Source of the DNA: Terriglobia bacterium
GTDB taxonomy: Bacteria; Acidobacteriota; Terriglobia; Acidiferrales; UBA7541
Assembly: GCA_020073585.1 (NCBI GenBank)
Contig: JAIQEV010000011.1
Coordinates: 1-64,000, forward strand
Length of the DNA: 64,000 nucleotides
Direction of reading: 5' to 3'
Below the pieces are notes generated by a model, which had not been told where the DNA came from, did no database searches, and saw only the letters and a program-made list of their open reading frames with translations. Shown piece after piece: positions 33,862 to 42,927 of the stretch. Every line of letters begins with the position of its first letter. Positions within the stretch are counted from its first letter, which is position 1. The position numbers and the translations under genes were made by a program.

Positions 33862-33914
33862 GCGCTGCGGCGCGCGCCGTCCCGCCGGGGGACGCGCCGG
33901 GACCCTGGGGAAAC

Positions 33915-33943
33915 TTGACAGGCCGCGGCGCGGCGCATAGCGT
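33915..33943 (+). promoter_or_regulatory. Promoter before the MsbA-like gene
   Basis: TTGACA (33915-33920), a 17-bp spacer and TAGCGT (33938-33943). The start would be near 33950, which argues against the TTG at 33949 as start codon of the next gene. Confidence 0.4.
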
Positions 33944-33981
33944 ACCAATTGCGAAATTCAGGGGAAGAGAAAGGCGGAGGC

Positions 33982-35850
33982 TTGCTGGTTTCACCGCAAT
34001 TGCGCCGGCTGTTGAGTTATGTGCGGCCGTACCTGCTGCGCATGTCGCTGGGCGTGGTGTTGCTGGCCTTCGTGGCCGTCGGGGAAGGCCTCTTCGCCCT
34101 GATGCTGAAGCCCGCCGTGGACTATGTGCTGGATCCCTCGATCGTGGGCTCGCGGCTCCCCCTGGTCACGCTTCCCGGCGGGCGCACCATCTTTCTCAAT
34201 GCCTTCTTCCCGCCCACCATTCATAACGTCTGGACCATTTTTGCGATCTCCCTGGTGATCCTCGTTAGCGTCAAGGCCGTGGCGGAATACCTGGGATTGA
34301 CGCAGATTCAATATGTGGGTCACGCCGCGGTCACCGATCTGCGCAATGCCGTCTTTGCCAAAATCATCCGCCAGCCCATCGGCTTCTTCCAGCACAACCC
34401 CACCGGGCGGGTGATGTCCACCACGATTAACGATGTGGAGCGCACGCGTATCGCGCTCTCCGAATATCTGGCCGATCTTTTCCAAAAAGGCTTCACCTTC
34501 ATCGTCCTGGTGGCGGTTCTGCTGCTCGTGAATTGGAAAATGGCGCTGGGCGCGGCCGTGTTGCTGCCCCTGGTGGTCCTGCCGGTGAACAAGTTCGGCC
34601 GCAAGATCCGCAGCTCCGCGGAAAAGAGCCAGACGCGCCTGGGGGATCTCAGCCAGATCCTGCAGGAAACGGTCAGCGGGAACCGCATCGTGAAAGCCTT
34701 TGGGATGGAGGAGTTCGAGATCGGAAAATTCCGCCAGGCGTCGCGGCGCCTGCTGCGGGAGAGCATGCGCTGGGTGCGCGCCGCGGTGATCACCCCCTCC
34801 CTGATGGACCTCCTGGGCGCCGTGGTCATCCCGCTCATCCTGCTCTATGCCCGCGACCAGATTCGCATGCACGCGATGACCAAGGGTGATTTTTCCGTCT
34901 TTCTCTATGCCATGTTCAGCGCCTACATGCCCGTCAAGCGCATGGGCTACGTCTATCAGCAGTTTCAGGCGGCCCAGGGCGCCAGCGCGCAGGTCTTCGC
35001 CTATCTGGACCGGGAAGAGGAAGTGCACGAAGCGCCCGGGGCGCGGCAGTTGCGCACCTTTTCCGGCGAGATCGAATTCGACAACGTGGGCTTTGCCTAC
35101 GAGGAGGCGCCGGTGCTGCGGGAGATCAGCTTCCGCACGCGCAAGGGCGAGGTGATCGCCCTGGTGGGCTCCAGCGGCGCGGGCAAGACCACCCTGGTGA
35201 ATCTCCTGCCGCGCTTCCACGACGTCACCGGCGGCGCCGTGCGCATCGACGGCGTGGATGTGCGCGAACTGTCGCTGCGCTCCCTGCGCAGCCAGATCGC
35301 CATGGTCACCCAGGAAAACATCCTGTTTCACGACACGGTGTGGAACAACATTTGTTATGGCCAGACCAACGTCGCGGAAGCGCGCGTGCTCTCCGCGGCG
35401 CAGGCCGCCCTGGCCCACGATTTCATTCTCGAGCTGCCCCAGGGGTACCATACCCTGCTGGGCGAGCGCGGCCAGAGATTGAGCGGCGGGCAGCGCCAGC
35501 GTATCGCCATCGCGCGGGCCATCCTCAAGGATTCGCCGATCCTCATCCTGGATGAAGCGACCTCGGAGCTGGATTCGGAATCGGAGCGCCTGGTGCAGGC
35601 GGCCCTGAGCAACCTGATGGTGGGGCGCACCGCGTTTGTGATCGCCCACCGCCTGGCGACCATCCGCCGCGCCGACCGCATCTTGGTGCTGGAAGACGGC
35701 CAGATCCGGGAAACCGGCACGCACGGGGATCTGCTGGCGCGCGGCGGCCTCTATGCCCGGCTCTACGATCTGCAATTTGCGGATGACGAGAGCCCGGCGC
35801 CGCCGCGCGCGGAAAACGGGCAGTTGCGGGAGCCAGCGAGCCAATCATGA
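33982..35850 (+). CDS. MsbA-like ABC transporter (fused permease and ATPase)
   Basis: A half-transporter of about 620 residues: six TM helices in the first 320 residues, then a nucleotide-binding domain with GSSGAGKTT, LSGGQRQRIAIARAI and LILDEATSELD. This is the MsbA/lipid-exporter type; next to lptB it may flip lipid A-core. The start is uncertain: I chose the TTG at 33982 (AAGG seven bases upstream, after the predicted transcript start), but a TTG at 33949 is in frame. The stop overlaps the yicC start by ATGA. Confidence 0.92.
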   Translation: MLVSPQLRRLLSYVRPYLLRMSLGVVLLAFVAVGEGLFALMLKPAVDYVLDPSIVGSRLPLVTLPGGRTIFLNAFFPPTIHNVWTIFAISLVILVSVKAVAEYLGLTQIQYVGHAAVTDLRNAVFAKIIRQPIGFFQHNPTGRVMSTTINDVERTRIALSEYLADLFQKGFTFIVLVAVLLLVNWKMALGAAVLLPLVVLPVNKFGRKIRSSAEKSQTRLGDLSQILQETVSGNRIVKAFGMEEFEIGKFRQASRRLLRESMRWVRAAVITPSLMDLLGAVVIPLILLYARDQIRMHAMTKGDFSVFLYAMFSAYMPVKRMGYVYQQFQAAQGASAQVFAYLDREEEVHEAPGARQLRTFSGEIEFDNVGFAYEEAPVLREISFRTRKGEVIALVGSSGAGKTTLVNLLPRFHDVTGGAVRIDGVDVRELSLRSLRSQIAMVTQENILFHDTVWNNICYGQTNVAEARVLSAAQAALAHDFILELPQGYHTLLGERGQRLSGGQRQRIAIARAILKDSPILILDEATSELDSESERLVQAALSNLMVGRTAFVIAHRLATIRRADRILVLEDGQIRETGTHGDLLARGGLYARLYDLQFADDESPAPPRAENGQLREPASQS

Positions 35851-36785
35851 GCGCCAACCGGGAAGCCACAGCACGAAAGCGGGAATGCGTATCCATGACC
35901 GGCTTCGCCATGGCCCGTGGCGAATACCAGGGCTGGGCCCTGCGCATGAGCGTAAAGAGCGTGAACCACCGCTTCCTGGACGTGAAGCTGCGCCTCCCCG
36001 AGGGCTTCGATCTCTACGAAGCGAAGCTGCGGCAGGCGGTGCGCGAAAAGCTCCATCGCGGCCACGTCGAGGTGTACGTGAACCTCGAGCCGACCGGGGC
36101 CGCGCCGCTGCAGATCAATCAGGATCTGGCGCGGGCCTTTCTGCATGCCGCGGAGGAGTTGCGCCGGCAAACGCAGGGGCCGAGCGGTGTGGACGTGATC
36201 GCCCTGCTGCGCCTGCCCGGAGTGGTCATGGGCGTGGCCCCGGCGGTGCCGGAAACGGAAGAGGAGCAGGAGCGCATGGGCGGCGCGCTGCTGGCCTGCC
36301 TCACGGAAGCGCTGGGCAAGCTCGAGGAAATGCGCCGGATCGAGGGGCAGCATCTGGTGCAGGAGTTGCGCGCGCGCCTGGCGCGCATCGCCGAGCACGC
36401 CGCGCAGATCCGCGAGCTCGCGGTGAAGGTGCAGCCGGCCTTCCACCGCCGGCTGGAGACGCGCCTGAAGGAGCTGCTCAGCGGGTCGGGGCTGGAGCCC
36501 GCGCGCATCGCGCAGGAAGCCGCGCTGCTCGCCGAGCGCAGCGACGTCAGCGAGGAACTGGACCGCCTGCGCAGTCATCTGACACAATTCGCGCAGCTCC
36601 TGGACGGCGGCGGGGAAGCCGGCAAGAAGCTCGATTTCCTGCTCCAGGAAATGCACCGCGAGGCCAACACCCTGCTTTCGAAGACCCCGGGCGCGGAAAG
36701 CGAAGGGCTGGCCATCACCGGCCTGGCCCTGGAGATCAAGGCGGAGATTGAAAAGCTGCGCGAACAGGTGCAGAACATCGAATGA
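35847..36785 (+). CDS. yicC: YicC-family endoribonuclease
   Basis: 312 residues. The family start MTGFAMARGEY is at residue 17 after a short extension, so a later start at the ATG at 35895 is possible. Other signatures are KSVNHRFLDVKLRLPEG and the C-terminal GGGEAGKKLDFLLQEMHREANTLLSK. YicC proteins are RNases involved in stress and small-RNA decay. It overlaps msbA-like and gmk by four bases each (ATGA), so translation is coupled; yicC-gmk-rpoZ is a common order. Confidence 0.95.
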   Translation: MSANREATARKRECVSMTGFAMARGEYQGWALRMSVKSVNHRFLDVKLRLPEGFDLYEAKLRQAVREKLHRGHVEVYVNLEPTGAAPLQINQDLARAFLHAAEELRRQTQGPSGVDVIALLRLPGVVMGVAPAVPETEEEQERMGGALLACLTEALGKLEEMRRIEGQHLVQELRARLARIAEHAAQIRELAVKVQPAFHRRLETRLKELLSGSGLEPARIAQEAALLAERSDVSEELDRLRSHLTQFAQLLDGGGEAGKKLDFLLQEMHREANTLLSKTPGAESEGLAITGLALEIKAEIEKLREQVQNIE

Positions 36786-37420
36786 GCGCGGAGAGCCAGG
36801 CAGAGCCCATGGTGTTGATCGTGTCGGGTCCTTCGGGATCGGGAAAATCCACGTTGGTGCAGCGCATTCTCGAGCTGCCGGGAACCATGCCTTCGATCTC
36901 CTGTACCACGCGCCCCCGCCGCGCGACCGAGAGCAGCGGGAAGTGCTATGATTTTGTCGGGGAAGCCGAGTTTGAAGCCATGGTCCGGCGCGGCGACTTT
37001 CTTGAGTACGCGCGGGTCTTCGGCAAGCACTCCTATGGCACGCCGCGCAAGTGGCTCGAGAAATCGCGCGAGACCCGCCGGGACCTGGTGCTGGAGATTG
37101 ACGTCCAGGGCGCGGCGCAGGTCAAGGAGAAGCTCCCGGAAGCGGTGGCCATCTTTATCCTGCCGCCCTCCCGCGAAGAGCTCGAGCGGCGTCTGCGCAG
37201 CCGCGGCCAGGATTCCGAAGACGAGATCCGCCGCCGGCTGGGCCAGGCCCGGGATGAGATTCAGGCCTTCGGCCGGTATTATGATTATTGCGTGGTGAAT
37301 GACGACGTGGAGCGCGCGGGACGCGAAGTGCAGGCCATCGTAGTGGCCCTGCGCTGCGCCAGCGCCCGCAACCGCGGCCGGGTTCAGGAGCTTCTAGCCT
37401 CGTTCGGAGGGAAAGATTGA
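36782..37420 (+). CDS. gmk: Guanylate kinase
   Basis: 212 residues; phosphorylates GMP to GDP with ATP. P-loop GPSGSGKST, GMP-binding SCTTRPRRATESSGKCYDF, and the lid region RLRSRGQDSEDEIRRRL are present. Its ATG overlaps the yicC stop. A second possible start is the Met at residue 10, just before VLIVSGPSG. Confidence 0.97.
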   Translation: MSAESQAEPMVLIVSGPSGSGKSTLVQRILELPGTMPSISCTTRPRRATESSGKCYDFVGEAEFEAMVRRGDFLEYARVFGKHSYGTPRKWLEKSRETRRDLVLEIDVQGAAQVKEKLPEAVAIFILPPSREELERRLRSRGQDSEDEIRRRLGQARDEIQAFGRYYDYCVVNDDVERAGREVQAIVVALRCASARNRGRVQELLASFGGKD

Positions 37421-37421
37421 A

Positions 37422-37643
37422 ATGAGCGCGCAGTCCAAAGCACCCGAAAGCAAGTTTGCCTATGTCGTCATCGCGGCTCGCCGCGCGCGCCAGCTCATGG
37501 CGGGCGCTCCGCCGCTCATCGAGAATCCCCACTCGCAGAAGGCGACCCGCATCGCCCTGGAAGAGCTCGATCACAGTCTCCTGGAGTTCGAACTGCCGGA
37601 AACTCCGGTGGAAGAAGACAAGGAAGGCAAGCGCCGGAAGTAG
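37422..37643 (+). CDS. rpoZ: RNA polymerase omega subunit
   Basis: 73 residues; helps assemble RNA polymerase. The conserved omega core is ESKFAYVVIAARRARQLMAG followed by KATRIALEELDHS. It starts one base after the gmk stop, the usual gmk-rpoZ arrangement. Confidence 0.95.
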   Translation: MSAQSKAPESKFAYVVIAARRARQLMAGAPPLIENPHSQKATRIALEELDHSLLEFELPETPVEEDKEGKRRK

Positions 37644-37660
37644 CCGCGCGCGGAGGCGGG

Positions 37661-38899
37661 ATGCGCATCACCCTGGGCGTGACCGGCGGCGTGGCGGCCT
37701 ACAAGGCCGCTGAACTGGCGCGCCGTTTGCAGCAGGAAGGCTTCTCCGTGCAGGTGGTGATGACCCGCAGCGCGCGGGAATTCATCGCCCCGCTGACTTT
37801 CGCCGCGCTCACCGGAGAAAAAGTAATCACCGATCTCTTCGCCGCACCCTCCGGCGGCCCCGCCAATCTGGACAGCGCCATCGAACACATTGCCGTCGCC
37901 CAGCGCACGGACCTCCTGCTGGTGGCTCCGGCGACCGCGGACACCCTGGCGAAATTCGCGCGCGGCCTGGCCGACGATTTTCTTTCCACCCTGTATCTGG
38001 CGGCGGCGGCCCCGGTGGTGGTGGCCCCGGCGATGAACGTCAACATGTGGCGGCACCCGGCCACGCAGGAGAATATCGCGATGCTGCGCGCGCGCGGCGT
38101 GCGCATCGTCGAGCCCGGCGAAGGCTACCTGGCCTGCGGGATGACCGGCGCGGGGCGCTTGGCGGAAATCGACGAGATTCTGGCGGCGGTGCGCGAGGCC
38201 CTGCAGTTGAAGCGCGATCTCGCGGGCGAGACCCTGCTGGTGACCGCCGGGCCCACCTGCGAGGATCTCGACCCGGTGCGTTATCTGACCAACCGCTCCT
38301 CCGGAAGAATGGGCTACGCCGTGGCCGAAGCCGCGGCGCGCCGCGGCGCGCGCGTGATTCTGATCAGCGGCCCCACCGCGCTGGCGGCTCCCGAGGGCGT
38401 CGAGCGGGTGAGCGTGCGCACCGCGGAGGAGATGCACCGCGCCGTGCTCGAAAAATTCCCGGCCTGTACGGCGGCGGTTTTCGCGGCAGCGGTTGCGGAT
38501 TACCGCCCGGTCGAGAAGCTGCCGCAGAAGATGAAGCGCAACAAGGCCCCGCTCACCATTGCTCTCGAACCCACCCCGGACATCCTCGCCGACCTGGCGC
38601 GGCAGAAGGGCCAGCGCGTGCTGGTGGGCTTCGCGGCGGAAACCGAGCACGTGGCGGAAAACGCCCGCAAGAAGCTGGCGGCCAAGAACGCCGACCTCAT
38701 CGTGGCCAACGACGTCAGCGCCCCGGGCGCGGGCTTCGACCTGGACACCAATATCGTCACCCTCTACGCCCGCGACGCGCGCGAGAACGCCCTCCCGCAA
38801 ATGAGCAAGTTCGAAGTCGCCCAGCGCATCCTCGACGAAGTGCTGCGCCTGCGCGCCACTCCGCGCCTGGTCCCCGCGGCGCGGCGCTCGCAGGCCTGA
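37661..38899 (+). CDS. coaBC: Bifunctional CoaBC (PPC synthetase / decarboxylase)
   Basis: 412 residues; makes 4'-phosphopantetheine for coenzyme A. The N-terminal flavoprotein decarboxylase has the active-site histidine in SAIEHIAVAQ, the APAMNVNMW motif and the flap ACGMTGAGRLAE. The C-terminal CoaB half has TAGPTCEDLDPVRYLTNRSSG and the lysine cluster KLPQKMKRNK. It lies 17 bp after rpoZ. Confidence 0.97.
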   Translation: MRITLGVTGGVAAYKAAELARRLQQEGFSVQVVMTRSAREFIAPLTFAALTGEKVITDLFAAPSGGPANLDSAIEHIAVAQRTDLLLVAPATADTLAKFARGLADDFLSTLYLAAAAPVVVAPAMNVNMWRHPATQENIAMLRARGVRIVEPGEGYLACGMTGAGRLAEIDEILAAVREALQLKRDLAGETLLVTAGPTCEDLDPVRYLTNRSSGRMGYAVAEAAARRGARVILISGPTALAAPEGVERVSVRTAEEMHRAVLEKFPACTAAVFAAAVADYRPVEKLPQKMKRNKAPLTIALEPTPDILADLARQKGQRVLVGFAAETEHVAENARKKLAAKNADLIVANDVSAPGAGFDLDTNIVTLYARDARENALPQMSKFEVAQRILDEVLRLRATPRLVPAARRSQA

Positions 38900-38906
38900 A
38901 GCGATC

Positions 38907-39821
38907 ATGCCCGCCCGCCTCGACGAAACACTCCGCGAAAAACTGGCCCAGCGCCTCCGCTACTACGAGGATATCGGAATCACCCTGTTTTACCGCGACC
39001 GCGCTGTGGCTGCCGCCGCGCCGGAATCCTTGTCCGCGGAGCTCCCGCTCGAAGCCCCCATGGAACAAGTGGAACCATCCGTTGCCTTTGAATCCCCGTC
39101 CGCTGCTGTCCCGGAGAAGGAAGCGATCTTGGCGAAGCGCTCTGCCGCACCCGCAACATCCCCATCCAGCCCCGCCGTGGCGAAGCCTGGGGGGCTCGTC
39201 ACGCCCCCGGCGCTCTCTCTGTTTGAAAGCACCGTGCGCGTGCCCGGCGATTCGCTCGAAAAAATCCGCGCCGATATCGGCGAGGACTGCCGGCGCTGCA
39301 AGCTGTGCCGCCAGCGCAACACGATCGTCTTCGGCGACGGCAATCCCCGCGCCGAGCTGCTCTTCGTGGGCGAAGGCCCGGGGCACGACGAGGATGTGCA
39401 GGGGCTGCCCTTCGTCGGCCGCGCCGGGAAGCTGCTCACGCAGATGATCGAGGCCATGGGCCTGGCGCGCCAGGACGTCTACATCTGCAACGTGGTGAAG
39501 TGCCGCCCCCCGGAAAATCGCCAGCCCGAGAAAGACGAAGTCGAAATTTGCTCGCCCTACCTGATGCGCCAGATCGACGCGATCGCCCCGAAAGTCATCG
39601 TCGGCCTGGGCGCCACCGCCTCGCGCACCCTGCTCAACACCGAGCGTGGCATCTCACACTACCGCGGAGAGTGGCAGGAGTTCCGCGGAACGAAATTCAT
39701 GGCCACCTATCATCCCGCCTACCTGCTGCGCAATCCGGCCGCCAAGGCCGACGTCTGGAAGGACCTCCAGAAAGTCATGGCCGTCCTCGGCCTGGCTCCC
39801 AGGAAGGGCAAGCCCGCGTAG
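38907..39821 (+). CDS. Family-4 uracil-DNA glycosylase with N-terminal extension
   Basis: 304 residues; removes uracil from DNA. The catalytic domain is residues about 110-300, with the Fe-S cysteines CRRCKLC and a later Cys pair (CNVVKC region), active-site motif FVGEGPGHDEDVQGLPFVGRAG in segments and YHPAYLLRN. The first 110 residues are a Pro/Ala/Glu-rich, low-complexity linker after a short helical start (LREKLAQRLRYYEDIGITLFY), longer than in most family members. It lies between coaBC and priA, seven bases after coaBC. Confidence 0.93.
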   Translation: MPARLDETLREKLAQRLRYYEDIGITLFYRDRAVAAAAPESLSAELPLEAPMEQVEPSVAFESPSAAVPEKEAILAKRSAAPATSPSSPAVAKPGGLVTPPALSLFESTVRVPGDSLEKIRADIGEDCRRCKLCRQRNTIVFGDGNPRAELLFVGEGPGHDEDVQGLPFVGRAGKLLTQMIEAMGLARQDVYICNVVKCRPPENRQPEKDEVEICSPYLMRQIDAIAPKVIVGLGATASRTLLNTERGISHYRGEWQEFRGTKFMATYHPAYLLRNPAAKADVWKDLQKVMAVLGLAPRKGKPA

Positions 39822-39874
39822 CCGGCAAGGGAAATCCTCCCCGGCCTTTCCTACCTGCTAAACTACAACGCGCA

Positions 39875-42313
39875 ATGAGCAAACTGTACTGCGATGTGGC
39901 CCTGCCGGTGCCCCTGCCTTCGCTGTTCACCTATGCGGTGCCGCGCGAAATGGCGGAGACCCTGCGCGCGGGCAGCCGCGTGCTCGTCCCGTTCCGCCGG
40001 CGCACGTTCGTCGGTGTGGTGGTGACGCTGGATACCCAGCCCCCGGCCACGGCGCAGGTGCGGCCCATCGCGCAGCTCCTCGATCTCCTGCCCGCTCTTC
40101 CTCCCTCCCTGATGGAACTCGGCCAGTGGATCACCGGCTACTACCTCGCGCCGCCGGGCGAAGTCTTTCGCGCCATGCTCCCTCCGCTGACGGAGCTGCG
40201 CTCGCGCCAGGAGCTGCGCCTCACGGAGAGCGGGCGCGCGGCCATCGCCGAAGGCCCCGAGGGCGGCCTCTCCGCGCACGAACTGGACACGCTGCAGGAA
40301 GTCGAGCGCGGGGAGCAGCGCGCGGGCTTTGCCGTGCCGCCGAAGCCGGAAGAGCAGAAGGCGCTGGTCGCCCGCCTGCTGCGCCGCGGCCTGCTGCACT
40401 TGCAGGAAGGCGTCGTCGGCACCAAGCGCCGGCTGCAGCGCGTGATCGCTTGGAAAAGCGGGGCGGCGGAGAGCCTCACGCACCTGGCGGAGAAAGAGGA
40501 GCGCATCCGCCAAATCCTGGAAGTCGAGCGCGGGCCGCTTCCTCTTCCCGTACTGCTGCGCGTGGCCCACGTGACCCGCGCGGTGATCGAGCGCCTGCTG
40601 AAGCAGGGGCTGCTCGAGAGCTGGGAAGAGCCCATCGATCCCGGCGAGGATCCCTTCGATGCGGGCTTCACGCCCCCGGCCCACGAGCTGAACGAGGGCC
40701 AGGCCGCGGCGGCCGCGGCGATCCGCGCGCGCCTCGATGCCGGGGAGTTCGGCGTGAGCCTGCTCTTCGGCGTCACCGGCAGCGGCAAGACCGAAGTCTA
40801 CCTGCGCTGCGTGCAGGAGACGCTGGCGCGCGGCAAGACGGCCATCGTCCTGGTGCCGGAGATCGCGCTCACCCTGTGGATCGGCCGCCTGTGCCGCTCG
40901 TGGTTCGGCGCGCGCTTCGAAGGCGTGGCCGTGCTGCATTCCGCGCTCAGCGACACCGAGCGCGCCCGCGAGTGGTGGCGCGTGCGCAACGGCGAGGCCC
41001 GCGTGGTGGTGGGCACGCGCTCGGCGGTCTTCGCGCCGCTGGAAAACCTCGGCCTGATCATCGTGGACGAGGAGCAGGAGGGCAGCTACAAGCAGGAAGA
41101 GACCCCGCGCTATCACGGACGCGACGTGGCCATCGTCCGCGCCAAGCTGGAGCAGGCCGCGGTCCTGCTGGGCTCCGCCACACCCTCGCTCGAAAGCTTC
41201 CACCACGCGCGCTCGGGAAAATACGGCCTCCTGCGCCTGGCCGGCCGCGTCGAAAACCGCCCCCTGGCCCCGGTCGAGATCGTGGACCTGCGCGACGACT
41301 TCCGCGAATCGCACAACACCAGCCCCATCTCCGCGGCTCTCCGCCGCGGCATCGCAGAGTGCCTGGCGGCGCAGACCCAGGCGCTGATCCTCATCAACCG
41401 CCGCGGCTACTCCTGGTTCGTGCTCTGCCGCAGTTGCGGCGCTTCGGTGCAGTGCGCGAACTGCAGCATCTCGCTCACCTATCACAAACAGCGCAACCGC
41501 CTCGAATGCCACTACTGCGGCGCCATGCAGCCGGTCCCGAAGAAGTGCCCCAAGTGCGAGTCGCAATATCTCCACTATTTCGGCGAAGGCTCCGAGCAGC
41601 TCGAAGAGCGCCTGCGCAAGGAGTTTCCCGGCGCCCGCGTCGGCCGTCTGGACCGCGACACCGCGCGCACCAAGCGTCAGTACCAGGAAACCCTCGCGGC
41701 CTTCGCCGGCGGCGCGCTGGACATCCTGGTAGGCACGCAGATGCTCGCCAAGGGCCACGACTTCCAGCGCGTCACCGTGGTCGGCGTGGTCTCCGCCGAC
41801 TCCACGCTCAGCCTGCCGGACTTCCGCGCCGCCGAGCGCGCCTTCCAGCTATTGACCCAGGTGGCCGGCCGCGCCGGCCGCGGCGAGTTGCCCGGCCGCG
41901 TCCTAGTGCAGACGTATTATCCCGAGCACTACGCGATCCGCGACGCCGCGCGCCAGGACTACGAGGCCTTCTTCGAGCGCGAGCTGCACTTCCGCCGCAT
42001 GATGGCCTATCCGCCCTTCACCGCGCTCGCCAATATCCTCGTGCGCGACACCTCGCTGGAAAATGCCATCCGCTGGTCCCGCCAGCTCGGCGATTTCTTC
42101 GCCCCTCACGACGGCCAAGGCGTAAAGGTTCTCGGCCCCGCCGCCGCCCCCCTCGCCCGCCTCAAAAAAGAGCACCGCTTCCAGTTTCTCCTGAAATCCC
42201 CCAAGCGCTCCCTGCTGACCAATCTCCTGCAGCAGGCCCTCTCCCGCTGCGAAGCCCAGGAAATCCCCCGCACCGCCGTCCTGGTAGACATGGACCCCCT
42301 CAGCCTGCTCTAG
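39875..42313 (+). CDS. priA: Primosomal protein N' (PriA helicase)
   Basis: 812 residues from the ATG at 39875. Restarts stalled replication forks as a 3'-5' DNA helicase. The N-terminal DNA-binding domain begins CDVALPVPLPSLFTYAVP. Helicase motifs are GVTGSGKTEVYL, DEEQEGSYKQEE and GTQMLAKGHDF. The zinc-binding insertion has four CxxC pairs: CRSCG, CANC, CHYCG, CPKC. A longer upstream frame exists but is the shadow of the UDG gene. A heptamer array starts ten bases after the stop. Confidence 0.97.
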   Translation: MSKLYCDVALPVPLPSLFTYAVPREMAETLRAGSRVLVPFRRRTFVGVVVTLDTQPPATAQVRPIAQLLDLLPALPPSLMELGQWITGYYLAPPGEVFRAMLPPLTELRSRQELRLTESGRAAIAEGPEGGLSAHELDTLQEVERGEQRAGFAVPPKPEEQKALVARLLRRGLLHLQEGVVGTKRRLQRVIAWKSGAAESLTHLAEKEERIRQILEVERGPLPLPVLLRVAHVTRAVIERLLKQGLLESWEEPIDPGEDPFDAGFTPPAHELNEGQAAAAAAIRARLDAGEFGVSLLFGVTGSGKTEVYLRCVQETLARGKTAIVLVPEIALTLWIGRLCRSWFGARFEGVAVLHSALSDTERAREWWRVRNGEARVVVGTRSAVFAPLENLGLIIVDEEQEGSYKQEETPRYHGRDVAIVRAKLEQAAVLLGSATPSLESFHHARSGKYGLLRLAGRVENRPLAPVEIVDLRDDFRESHNTSPISAALRRGIAECLAAQTQALILINRRGYSWFVLCRSCGASVQCANCSISLTYHKQRNRLECHYCGAMQPVPKKCPKCESQYLHYFGEGSEQLEERLRKEFPGARVGRLDRDTARTKRQYQETLAAFAGGALDILVGTQMLAKGHDFQRVTVVGVVSADSTLSLPDFRAAERAFQLLTQVAGRAGRGELPGRVLVQTYYPEHYAIRDAARQDYEAFFERELHFRRMMAYPPFTALANILVRDTSLENAIRWSRQLGDFFAPHDGQGVKVLGPAAAPLARLKKEHRFQFLLKSPKRSLLTNLLQQALSRCEAQEIPRTAVLVDMDPLSLL

Positions 42314-42322
42314 CCCTGCGGC

Positions 42323-42377
42323 GTGACTCGTGATTCGTGACTGGTGACTCGTGACTGGTGGAACCCGTTGCGGCCAC
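42323..42377 (+). repeat. 7-bp repeat array joined to a degenerate palindromic unit
   Basis: Five units GTGACTC/GTGATTC/GTGACTG (42323-42357) begin ten bases after the priA stop and run into a degenerate 20-mer (42358-42377, ending TTGCGGCCAC) of the palindromic family. Confidence 0.8.
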
Positions 42378-42474
42378 ACCCGATCCCGCTAGCTATGCGG
42401 GCTCTGGTATGATGCGAGCATGGCGATGCATTGGGGCAGCCAGTCAAAGTCTAAAGATTGAGGACATTCCTCCA

Positions 42475-42684
42475 ATGATCTTTCATGTTTCGCTGGAACA
42501 GGCGGAAGACGGTTGGATCGTCGCGCAGTGCCCGGCGCTGCCCGGCTGCGTCTCCCAGGGACGGGACGAGAAGGAAGCCCTGGAAAACATCAAGGAAGCC
42601 ATCACTGCCTGGCTATGGGCCGAAGACCAGAAGGCCGTGAAGGCGCTGGGGCCCGATCGCACCCCGGTGGTCGTGGCCGTTTGA
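42475..42684 (+). CDS. hicB: HicB-family antitoxin (short form)
   Basis: 69 residues from the ATG at 42475: the HicB partial RNase H-like fold, with EDGWIVAQCPALPGCVSQGRD and EALENIKEAITAWLWAED. It lacks a C-terminal DNA-binding domain, so autoregulation would need another factor. A TATGAT box at 42408-42413 may be the -10. The HicA gene follows after six bases. It should neutralise HicA. Confidence 0.9.
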   Translation: MIFHVSLEQAEDGWIVAQCPALPGCVSQGRDEKEALENIKEAITAWLWAEDQKAVKALGPDRTPVVVAV

Positions 42685-42690
42685 CGATCG

Positions 42691-42927
42691 TTGACGCGCA
42701 AACGCATGGGACGCCTCGGCAACATTTCCGGAAAAGAAGCGGTGAAAGCATTCGGCAAGGCGGGCTGGCTCGTCATGGGCCAGGTGGGCAGTCACGTGGT
42801 GATGACCAAGGCTGGCGTGCGGACGAATCTCTCGATTCCACAGCACAAGGAACTTTCGACGGGAACGCTGCGAGCCCTGATTCGTGCCGCGGGAATGACG
42901 GTTGAGGATTTCGTGGCGCTCCTCTGA
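42691..42927 (+). CDS. hicA: HicA-family mRNA interferase toxin
   Basis: 78 residues from a TTG at 42691, or 73 from the ATG at 42706. The dsRBD-like HicA fold is seen: NISGKEAVKAFGKAGWLVMGQVGSH in two parts, with the catalytic histidine in GSHVVM, then LSIPQHKELSTGTLRALIRAAGM. It would cleave mRNA when HicB is lost. Order is antitoxin first. Base composition here is lower in GC than the flanking genes, consistent with transfer. Confidence 0.9.
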   Translation: MTRKRMGRLGNISGKEAVKAFGKAGWLVMGQVGSHVVMTKAGVRTNLSIPQHKELSTGTLRALIRAAGMTVEDFVALL

